From positions 1 to 47,519 of IMG/VR virus record IMGVR_UViG_3300025151_006999: DNA of 47,519 bases. One strand, 5' to 3'. Shown one piece after another: positions 41,099 through 47,519 of this stretch. A model generated the notes under the pieces. That model was not told the origin of the DNA. It was given only the letters and a program-made list of their open reading frames with translations, and did not search any database. The DNA comes from a virus. Made by a program: the position numbers and the translations under genes. Position 1 is the stretch's first letter. Every line of letters starts with the position of its first letter.

Positions 41099-42501
41099 AG
41101 TTTTATATTAATCATTTTAGCCCAAGGGGTAAGTTTTTCTTCTCCTACAAGTTCATACTTAACTTGCTTAAGTCCATCTTCTTTATAATTAACCTTACCT
41201 TGCTGCATTTGTAAGACATATCTTCGCTCGTTTCTAGCAGTTGTTTCTCCTTTAGCCCATTTGCCGTTTACTAATCCTTCGTCTTTATGGGGTAAGCATC
41301 TGAATTTACCGTCTACTCTATGAGGTACAATAGAATTAGGTATCTTAAAGCTATCTTTTTTAAACTGAATATCTTTAGCGTTAAAAGCAGATTTAGGATC
41401 ATTAAAATCTAAATCTAAAACTAAATCATCTTTAGGAATATCTTTATGTAGATTCATAACTTCTTCTGGAGTTAAACATCTTTTCCAAGCAAATGTTTTT
41501 GCTATATCTCCTTTAAAATAACCATGGTACTTATCCGGAAAAGTAGGTGTATGTCCTAAATAAATATCCGATATTCCATAATTCTTTAATGTACCAATCC
41601 AAGTATGAGGAGAAGGGCTACCAAACCCTGCTTTACTGTCTACTTCAGAACCGTTTAAGTAAAAATGAGAGGTTTTATTCTCAGCATCAAAAGTAGCTGT
41701 TATCCAGCTCCATTGATTATCATACCTCTTAATCCACATATAATTGTGTTGTTGAAAATTATTCCAATAAGTTAAAGATAACGCTCTAGAATTATTAAAA
41801 GACAAGCCATAATCATACCCAGGTAATCTAAATATAGGATATTCTACATATCTATTTTTTTTATCTCCTATTAAAAAAATCTTATTTTTATCTAACTGGT
41901 GATAACATCTAACTAAAGCCGATATTGAGTGAGATCTAGAAGTAAGTCCTCTATATTTTCTTTCGAAAGGTATTTTTATAACAGAGCTATCTCCATTAAA
42001 CGAAGCATATCTTTGTGTTCGTTCTCCTTTGTCTAAGTAAGTATCGTTCGTCATACCTTCCATATGACATCTCCAGAATAAATCATCATCTTCCATTCCC
42101 CAATCCCAGTATTCATTAGAATATCCGTTAGTAGCTTCTGCTTGTTTTTTTGTAAACAGTACTGCTCCGCCAAAATATTCGTGGTACTTTAATCCATAGT
42201 CCATTTGAGATATTTTAGTTGCTATATGTCTAGGGTTATCTTCTGGGTAAGTATAATCAGCACCTTCTTCAGGTATCATATCAATATCATGCCACACTAT
42301 ATAGTCGCATCCTTCTTCAAATGCATGTTTAGCTGCTATATTTTTTGTAGCTCCTCTATTAAAAAGTTTATCATCTACTTGATGACAAAAATACATTTGA
42401 AAGTCTATATTTCTATCTTTAAGAAACTTTCCTACTTTAGGAACAAATTCATTAAGATGTAACTCTCTATCTCTATATGGTACACAAACTCCTAATTTCA
42501 T
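41095..42501 (-). CDS. GT7-like galactosyltransferase fused to a LamG-type domain
   Basis: A 468-residue protein. Residues ~1-150 follow the beta-1,4-galactosyltransferase (GT7) pattern: VCVPYRDR, FNRG at 47-50, HDIDM at 71-75 (the D-x-D metal site), YFGG at 109-112 and the acceptor-site motif YWDWGMEDDD at 131-140. Residues ~200-375 are a LamG/concanavalin A-like module with NQWSWITATFDAENKTSHFY and ISDIYLGHTPTF strands and a DDLVLDLDFNDP end. GT7 enzymes are best known from animals. It overlaps by one base a paralogue of the same architecture at 42501. Confidence 0.8.
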   Translation of the reverse strand: MKLGVCVPYRDRELHLNEFVPKVGKFLKDRNIDFQMYFCHQVDDKLFNRGATKNIAAKHAFEEGCDYIVWHDIDMIPEEGADYTYPEDNPRHIATKISQMDYGLKYHEYFGGAVLFTKKQAEATNGYSNEYWDWGMEDDDLFWRCHMEGMTNDTYLDKGERTQRYASFNGDSSVIKIPFERKYRGLTSRSHSISALVRCYHQLDKNKIFLIGDKKNRYVEYPIFRLPGYDYGLSFNNSRALSLTYWNNFQQHNYMWIKRYDNQWSWITATFDAENKTSHFYLNGSEVDSKAGFGSPSPHTWIGTLKNYGISDIYLGHTPTFPDKYHGYFKGDIAKTFAWKRCLTPEEVMNLHKDIPKDDLVLDLDFNDPKSAFNAKDIQFKKDSFKIPNSIVPHRVDGKFRCLPHKDEGLVNGKWAKGETTARNERRYVLQMQQGKVNYKEDGLKQVKYELVGEEKLTPWAKMINIKL

Positions 42502-43886
42502 TATATTCCTACGTTTAAATAATGTACTTTACCTTTTCTACTTTTACCATGAAGTGTAAATTCTAAGCTAGAAAGACCGTCTTGAACTTTGTCATACCTA
42601 CCATTAAGTACCTCATTAGTATACCTTAATTGGTTCCATCTAGTAAGATCGTCTTTCCATCTACCATTTAAAAATCCATTTGATTCATGATTAAGTGTTT
42701 CATATCTGCTTTTTCTTCTTTTAGGTTTATGAAAAACTTTGACGTTTTTACTACCTAATAAGGTAATATGAGCATTAAAAATATCACCAGGATTATCATT
42801 CGAAGATAAGTCTATTAATCTATAGTTATGAATAAATCTGGAGTCATAATAAGTTTTTAAGAATAAGCTAGATTTATATTCTCCGTAATTAGAACTACAT
42901 CCAATATCAGGTTTAGAACATAAACTCTTAATTTCTTCTATTTTTAATGTCCTTTCGAATATAAGAAATTTTTCTATACTTCCATTGAAATAATGTTCTT
43001 TCTTTGGACTACATCCTAAAAATATATCTTTTTTGTTACCATAGTTTTTTAAAGTACTAGTAAGTTTTTGTCTACCAACTTCTATACCGTCAATATAAAA
43101 AATTAAAGTTCTTTCTTTAGCAATATAGTTAATAAATAAAAAGTTTTGTGATCCTTCAAATATTGAAGAGTAAAGTTGATAAAATTTGTTATTAGTATCA
43201 AAAAATTGAACTGAAAACCGTTTAAAAGAACTGTAGAATATTCTAAAATCAAATCCTTCTACGCTAAAAATAGTAAAGGTATCAGAATTTTTTGTATGAT
43301 CTAAAGTTATTTTATCTAATGTTAACTGTATTCCAAATGAAAAATCTCTTGTATACTTTATAATATTAGGAGAAGTAATATATGCGTTAGTACCATTAAG
43401 TTTTATTGTCCCCCTATTTTGATTATCAAATTTTTTAGATGTTCTATCTAGTTGTATGTTATTTTTTATACATCTATACATTAAGTCGTCATCTTCAAAT
43501 CCCCATCCCCAGTAAAGATTAGAGAATCCATCAATTTTATCAAAATCTTCTACCGGAAATAAGGTTATACCTCCGAAGTATGTCTCGAAAGGTAGATCTT
43601 GAGTTGCTAAATGAATAGGAAATGAAGAAAAAGAATAATCGACATTGATAGGAAGCATATCAACGTCATGAAATACAACATAATCACATCTTAATCTTTT
43701 AGCTTCTTGAAAACCAATATTACATAGTGTACCTCTGTTAAATGCAGATGCATTATCTTGTTGTACTATTATAATTTCGTAATTATAATTTCTATTGTCT
43801 AAATATTTTGGTAATCTGTCTAAAAATCTCTTAAGGTGACTATGTCTATTTCTATAGGGAACAATAATACCTAACTTTCTACTCAC
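42501..43886 (-). CDS. GT7-like galactosyltransferase fused to a LamG-type domain (paralogue)
   Basis: A 461-residue protein with the same architecture as its neighbour: IIVPYRNRHSHL, FNRG at 49-52, HDVDM at 73-77, YFGG at 103-106 and YWGWGFEDDD at 125-134, then a LamG-like module (about 150-330, with RTLIFYIDGIEVGRQKL and KKDIFLGCSP strands) and a C-terminal tail that shares the NGxWKDD/RWNxLRY pattern. The two copies are diverged, so the duplication is old or the donors differed. Both would add a sugar to a glycan recognised by the LamG module. Confidence 0.8.
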   Translation of the reverse strand: MSRKLGIIVPYRNRHSHLKRFLDRLPKYLDNRNYNYEIIIVQQDNASAFNRGTLCNIGFQEAKRLRCDYVVFHDVDMLPINVDYSFSSFPIHLATQDLPFETYFGGITLFPVEDFDKIDGFSNLYWGWGFEDDDLMYRCIKNNIQLDRTSKKFDNQNRGTIKLNGTNAYITSPNIIKYTRDFSFGIQLTLDKITLDHTKNSDTFTIFSVEGFDFRIFYSSFKRFSVQFFDTNNKFYQLYSSIFEGSQNFLFINYIAKERTLIFYIDGIEVGRQKLTSTLKNYGNKKDIFLGCSPKKEHYFNGSIEKFLIFERTLKIEEIKSLCSKPDIGCSSNYGEYKSSLFLKTYYDSRFIHNYRLIDLSSNDNPGDIFNAHITLLGSKNVKVFHKPKRRKSRYETLNHESNGFLNGRWKDDLTRWNQLRYTNEVLNGRYDKVQDGLSSLEFTLHGKSRKGKVHYLNVGI

Positions 43887-44079
43887 TATCTTCTCCGACT
43901 ATACCTTTATGAAACTCTGATAAATACCATTGAGCTCTTTCATCCCAAGCTCCTTTATCAATTTCTTCAAACCATAAGGTAAGAGAGTCTACAGCAGATG
44001 CAAGTTTTTCGAGAGCTTTTATTTTTCTTTCTTCTAATAAAAGTCTTTCTTGTTCGTAATTGATTTCTGTTTTTGCCAT
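43879..44079 (-). CDS. Small conserved hypothetical protein (66 aa)
   Basis: A 66-residue charged protein: an N-terminal helix with ERLLLEERKIKALEKLA and a C-terminal AWDERAQWYLSEFH segment. I recall similar short proteins from marine phages, without a function. It begins 2 bases after the upstream glycosyltransferase ends and overlaps the GT7-like gene by 8 bases. It may be a structural or regulatory peptide rather than a glycan enzyme. Confidence 0.55.
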   Translation of the reverse strand: MAKTEINYEQERLLLEERKIKALEKLASAVDSLTLWFEEIDKGAWDERAQWYLSEFHKGIVGEDSE

Positions 44080-44081
44080 TT

Positions 44082-44918
44082 TTAAATATTTGTAATTATA
44101 TCTGTTAACTTATCCCAGTGAGGGTAATCTTTATAATCAATATAAGAATTATTTTTCAGCTTTTCAACTAAAAACTTCTTATTTTTTATGTTTATTTTAT
44201 AGTCACTTTTTATTATTTCCCTATGCATTTTATTATATTCTTTCCAGTATGAATAATCTTCTCTAACTGTTGATACATCCATTAATCTTTCTATTACTGT
44301 TGAGTCCCATTTAAAGTGATGAACTTGTACAAATACATCTTGTATTGGTAATCGTCTTCTATGCATTTTACCCCAGCTGTTTCCTTTATTAGTAACAGCA
44401 TAATGTTGACCTGGTGTTACATCTACGTGTCCTTTCATTAAAGTTACTTTATTTGGACATGCTCCAGACATTGGATATCTAAAAAAACCTGCATTAGGAA
44501 AAGCTTCATGTAAATTAGTGTCTATATTTACCTTAGGAAAAGAACCTTCAGGTCCTATACGGTCTAAAAAACCACCGGTAACAAAATGATACCCGGCTCT
44601 CTCACAATAATTAATAATATAGTCTAAAGTCTCTGGGTATACTTGTAATTCATCGTCATCTGATACTATCCACCAGTCATTTGGACGGGTTCTTTTTACT
44701 TGATTATATAGCTCTGTAACTTTTTCCCAATGAAACTTAGGTTCAGTTACTACTTTATAAGGAGTAATACCTAATTCTTCTATTTCTTCTAATATTTTAT
44801 CGTCCTCTGATTGTCTATAGACCACTACATAAGACTTATCTACTTTATCTTCATAGTGTTTTAACATATGAGGTAAAATATGAGTATTGCTACCGACTAC
44901 TGTAACTAAATTAGGCAT
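44082..44918 (-). CDS. Glycosyltransferase (GT2-like)
   Basis: A 278-residue GT-A-type transferase. It opens LVTVVGSNTHILPHMLKHYE, followed by SYVVVYRQSEDD, and carries DDDE at 87-90 (WWIVSDDDELQVYP), the metal-binding motif. A later VHHFKWDSTVIERL segment has the H-x-K-W element of the glyco_tranf_2_4 type. It probably adds one sugar to an extracellular or virion glycan. Overlaps the methyltransferase end by 8 bases. Confidence 0.72.
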   Translation of the reverse strand: MPNLVTVVGSNTHILPHMLKHYEDKVDKSYVVVYRQSEDDKILEEIEELGITPYKVVTEPKFHWEKVTELYNQVKRTRPNDWWIVSDDDELQVYPETLDYIINYCERAGYHFVTGGFLDRIGPEGSFPKVNIDTNLHEAFPNAGFFRYPMSGACPNKVTLMKGHVDVTPGQHYAVTNKGNSWGKMHRRRLPIQDVFVQVHHFKWDSTVIERLMDVSTVREDYSYWKEYNKMHREIIKSDYKINIKNKKFLVEKLKNNSYIDYKDYPHWDKLTDIITNI

Positions 44919-45672
44919 GTTGTAAAAGTGTTAATCCTGTTGATGCTGGTTTCGAAGGGTGAATTCCTGTATTAAAAAAATTAAATTGTTTCCATTCTGA
45001 TTCTATCTCTTTTATAAACTTTGGAGGTCCGTCGAAAAATTCATAATATTCTTTTTCATCTTCAGTAATAATTAATTCCTTTTGGTATCTTTCATCTGTA
45101 TCATGAATAGAAATCATACCATTTGGTTTAACTAATTTAGAATATAATTCAAAATCACGTTTTACATCCTCGTATGAATGACCAGCATCTATATGCAAGA
45201 AGTCTATTTTTATATCTTTTTTTACAAAATAATTATAATAAGCATTTTCAGTTGTATCTTTTATAAATCTAGGAGCAAATTGATATCTAAAGAAACTATC
45301 TTCGTTTGAATAGTCTATTTTACCTCCTATTCCATTTGCAGCGTCTACTAAATAAGTTTCTCCTATATCTCCATGATTATAGTCATTATTTCCTTCAAAT
45401 ATACCTTGATCATGTAAGTCTAGTCTAGCTTGAGTCATTATCCTAGGAATAAAGCCAGCACCTGAACCTAAACACACACAGGTTTTATATCTCATTAACT
45501 GAATAATAGAGTAAATAAGAAGTCCATCTCCTAAATCATAGTCAGATGCTCCGTGAGTCCATCTATATTTGACAGGTTTAAAGGTTTTTATTTCTTTTCC
45601 TTTAATATCTTTTTCTATGACAGGATTATTGGTTAAAAACTGTCTAATGTATTCTTTATCTATAACTCCCAT
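44911..45672 (-). CDS. Class I SAM-dependent methyltransferase
   Basis: A 253-residue methyltransferase of the Methyltransf_24 type. The SAM-binding loop is KTCVCLGSGAGFIPRIM and the acidic strand DFLHIDAGHSYEDVKRDFEL leads into KPNGMISIHDTD, a strong family signature. It probably caps or decorates a sugar hydroxyl, a common chain-ending step in surface glycans. It overlaps its neighbours by 1 and 8 bases, in the part of the cassette that is transcribed first. Confidence 0.8.
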   Translation of the reverse strand: MGVIDKEYIRQFLTNNPVIEKDIKGKEIKTFKPVKYRWTHGASDYDLGDGLLIYSIIQLMRYKTCVCLGSGAGFIPRIMTQARLDLHDQGIFEGNNDYNHGDIGETYLVDAANGIGGKIDYSNEDSFFRYQFAPRFIKDTTENAYYNYFVKKDIKIDFLHIDAGHSYEDVKRDFELYSKLVKPNGMISIHDTDERYQKELIITEDEKEYYEFFDGPPKFIKEIESEWKQFNFFNTGIHPSKPASTGLTLLQHA

Positions 45673-46526
45673 TAAGCTTTGTCTATACTTGTTAAATCTA
45701 AGTTAGGAATATTTATGCAATTAAGCAAATGTTTTACCTCTCTATCGTAACTTTGATCAGCTTTATTATGTACTATCCATCTTTTAAGAGGTCCGTAATG
45801 TTTTACAAATACCTCTGAATCGTAGATAGACCAAATACCTCTATCATGTTCTTCGCCCCATTCCCATGCATTGCAATCCCAATAAGTTCCTATGAGAGAA
45901 GTAAAGTCGATATTTTTCATCTTAAACATATGTCGAAGAAGTAATTGTTCAGCAAAAATTAAATACTGAGAATTAGGAACTTTCATTGCTGTAAACTCTT
46001 CCATTAGTTTAAGACTTGCAAAAGCATATTCTTTAATAAATGAAGGATCGGGGAGTTGTAAAAAACTAACATTTACTGATTCTGTTTGCCATCTTGGTTT
46101 GTAAGTTAACTGTCTTACATATTTGTCAGTATAGCTTGGATAATATCCTTTTCCTTGTTCAATATTATGAACATAGAATTTATTAGGATCTAAAAATTTC
46201 TTAATTGGAGCAAATATATGTAGGTCGTTATCTACTATTATACAAGGTTCTGTTTGCTGAGATAATACTTCTAACTTTGCTGCTGCCCAAAATATTTTTC
46301 TTTCAATTTTATATTTAGGCTTATATACCTCAATACTATTCCATAGATGTAGTACCTTAATAGTTTCTAGTGTCTCTCTAGTTAGTTCATCACAGTATAG
46401 TACACAGTTATCGTCTGGGTAGAATCTCTTCCACAGACTAACAGACGCTATAAGTAGTAAGATATAAAGTCTACTGTAAAAAGACTTTTCTCCTGTAACA
46501 TTATCTAAAACCCAAATTATTTTCAA
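45672..46526 (-). CDS. Putative glycosyltransferase with DND metal motif
   Basis: A 284-residue protein with the layout of GT-A enzymes of the GT8/GT32 kind. A Lys/aromatic N-terminal region leads to EPCIIVDNDLHIFAPIKKFL, where DND at 99-101 is the likely D-x-D site; later EQLLLRHMF and VFVKHYGPLKRW provide the typical donor-site His. It starts 17 bases after the structural protein gene ends and is the first gene of the cassette in transcription order. Donor and acceptor are unknown. Confidence 0.6.
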   Translation of the reverse strand: MKIIWVLDNVTGEKSFYSRLYILLLIASVSLWKRFYPDDNCVLYCDELTRETLETIKVLHLWNSIEVYKPKYKIERKIFWAAAKLEVLSQQTEPCIIVDNDLHIFAPIKKFLDPNKFYVHNIEQGKGYYPSYTDKYVRQLTYKPRWQTESVNVSFLQLPDPSFIKEYAFASLKLMEEFTAMKVPNSQYLIFAEQLLLRHMFKMKNIDFTSLIGTYWDCNAWEWGEEHDRGIWSIYDSEVFVKHYGPLKRWIVHNKADQSYDREVKHLLNCINIPNLDLTSIDKA

Positions 46527-46543
46527 AACCTTTAATTATTTTT

Positions 46544-47008
46544 CTATGGTGGATCTAAGTGAGTAGTTGTAAAGTAGGCATAATAAGCTCCATGATCAGC
46601 TGCTGAATCATCATTTACTGTTAAAGTAGCATTAGTGCTTATTTGAGAACCTCCACCATCTGCTGCTGTTCTCCAAGAATCAAATACCCACGGATAACTT
46701 GTTGTAGCTTCTATTGTTATAGATGTATTTGTAATATTAATATTTTTTATAGTAAAAGAAGCTCCTGGTCCAGCTGAATAAGGAGCAGTTACTGCTACAT
46801 TTCCTCCAGTTCCAGCTACTAATGAACCATAAAATACTGAGCTATTTTGTAAAAATGAAGCTGCATAACTTCCTGATTGATCAGGTATAAATTCTGAATA
46901 CGCTATAGAGGCAGATATATTTGTAGTGTTGCCTGAATCTAAGGCATTAGACCAACTATTAAATGTTTGGTATTCTACATCGTTTGCTCCGTAGGTAAAT
47001 CTAGCCAT
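46544..47008 (-). CDS. Putative virion structural / fibre-like protein
   Basis: A 154-residue Ser/Thr/Ala/Asn-rich protein lacking Cys and with few Lys. It is probably all-beta. The C-terminal half, ITIEATTSYPWVFDSWRT then TNATLTVNDDSAADHG, resembles bacterial InlB B-repeat or Ig-like repeats found in fibre and surface proteins. It starts one base before the next structural gene ends and marks the edge of the structural region just upstream of the cassette. The exact virion role is not clear. Confidence 0.55.
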   Translation of the reverse strand: MARFTYGANDVEYQTFNSWSNALDSGNTTNISASIAYSEFIPDQSGSYAASFLQNSSVFYGSLVAGTGGNVAVTAPYSAGPGASFTIKNINITNTSITIEATTSYPWVFDSWRTAADGGGSQISTNATLTVNDDSAADHGAYYAYFTTTHLDPP

Positions 47009-47009
47009 A

Positions 47010-47519
47010 TTATACTTTTACAATTGCTTCTTCTGGTAAAAAAGTGCTAAGGTACTCTTTCAATTTTTTGTAGCAGTATCCGTATATATTATTAAACGCT
47101 TTTACGTCTATAACAGATCTTGTTTCTTTGTTCGAGCCTACTTGCACTTTCTTTTTTCTAATTACTTCTCTATATTTTGTAACTTCATCTCCATTTTCAT
47201 CAAAGCTAATATAAGGAACTTCTATTTTTACATTTTGTTCCTCAAATATTGGAACATCAATCTCTTGTTTATCAGCAACTAATACTCTATTAAACTGTTC
47301 TAGTTGCATTTCCTTACCTTCGCTTTCTTCATTCTCAAAATAAATTACTTTATTTTGTATCAATCCTTTCGCATTTTTATTTTCCTCTTCAAGATATACC
47401 TTATTAAATTTTATGGCATGATCTCTATCTATCCAATATGTGATCTGAAAACTTAGTTGAGCTGTTACTTTATTAAAAGTAAATCCTTCAACCCTTACAT
47501 ACAACTCTTGCGTTGGACC
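47010..47519 (-). CDS. Hypothetical structural protein, 5' end missing
   Basis: The frame is open to the window edge: upstream of a TTG at 47504 it continues as GPTQELYVRVEGF, so the true start is outside the window. The visible ~169 residues are strand-rich at first (QLSFQITYWIDRDHAIKF), then have a charged region with repeated EVPY/VPIF segments and a helical C-terminus (YGYCYKKLKEYLSTFLP). I do not recognise a family. Position beside the fibre-like protein and ahead of the cassette suggests a virion component. Confidence 0.55.
   Translation of the reverse strand, partial: GPTQELYVRVEGFTFNKVTAQLSFQITYWIDRDHAIKFNKVYLEEENKNAKGLIQNKVIYFENEESEGKEMQLEQFNRVLVADKQEIDVPIFEEQNVKIEVPYISFDENGDEVTKYREVIRKKKVQVGSNKETRSVIDVKAFNNIYGYCYKKLKEYLSTFLPEEAIVKV

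Noticed and set aside
14943-46526. Bacterial O-antigen locus or prophage boundary
   Set aside because: Phage structural genes flank it on both sides on the same strand, overlapping gene ends continue into the phage tail operon, and no integrase, att-like repeat or host housekeeping gene was seen.
1-47519. tRNA genes, CRISPR arrays and insertion sequences
   Set aside because: I looked for cloverleaf-like GC-rich segments, regularly spaced repeats and transposase motifs and found none; gaps between genes are too short for most of these.

Overview
The window is a 47.5 kb piece of the genome of a tailed, contractile (T4-like, myovirus-type) bacteriophage. Every credible gene is on the minus strand, so transcription runs from base 47,519 toward base 1. 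The DNA is AT-rich. The host is not named by the sequence, but three features fit a Bacteroidota host in an aquatic setting: a family A replicative polymerase in place of T4's family B enzyme (from memory, as in the Rhodothermus phage RM378), T/A-rich leaders without Shine-Dalgarno motifs before the structural genes, and a candidate promoter of the TTTG / TAnnTTTG type. This host call is an inference.

Layout in transcription order. (1) 47,519-46,544: the end of a structural or fibre-like region, with one gene cut by the window edge. (2) 46,526-14,943: a 31.6 kb accessory cassette of 37 genes packed end to start, mostly with 1-17 base overlaps and no gap above 2 bases. Nearly all products look like carbohydrate-modifying enzymes: glycosyltransferases of several folds (two are GT7-like enzymes fused to a LamG-type domain), three sulfotransferases, six SGNH hydrolase/acyltransferase-like proteins, NeuB- and NeuA-like nonulosonic acid enzymes, two sugar nucleotidyltransferases, two HAD phosphatases, a PLP aminotransferase, a D-2-hydroxyacid dehydrogenase, two radical SAM enzymes, a minimal GDPD-like phosphodiesterase, a methyltransferase, and a recurring GTHR-box domain, once fused to a sulfotransferase. 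(3) 14,952-4,428: the tail module: small coiled-coil protein, sheath (gp18-like), tube (gp19-like), tail assembly chaperone with an apparent programmed frameshift, tape measure, baseplate proteins, a LysM/gp53-like protein and a hub-like protein ending in an M15 peptidase domain. (4) 4,408-1: two unknown proteins, family A DNA polymerase, gp32-like single-strand binding protein, UvsX/RecA recombinase and the start of a 5' nuclease (RNase H/FEN-like).

The cassette sits inside the structural region, just upstream of the sheath gene. T4-like cyanophages are known to carry a hyperplastic host-gene region near this point (between g15 and g18). A reasonable working model is that the cassette builds or remodels a sulfated glycan carrying a nonulosonic acid, either on the virion or on the infected cell's surface. 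The strongest specific finding outside the cassette is the frameshift at a T7 run in the tail assembly chaperone gene, which adds an 82-residue extension that has no start codon of its own.

No tRNA, rRNA, CRISPR array, insertion sequence or integrase was recognised. No stretch above 300 bases lacks a gene.
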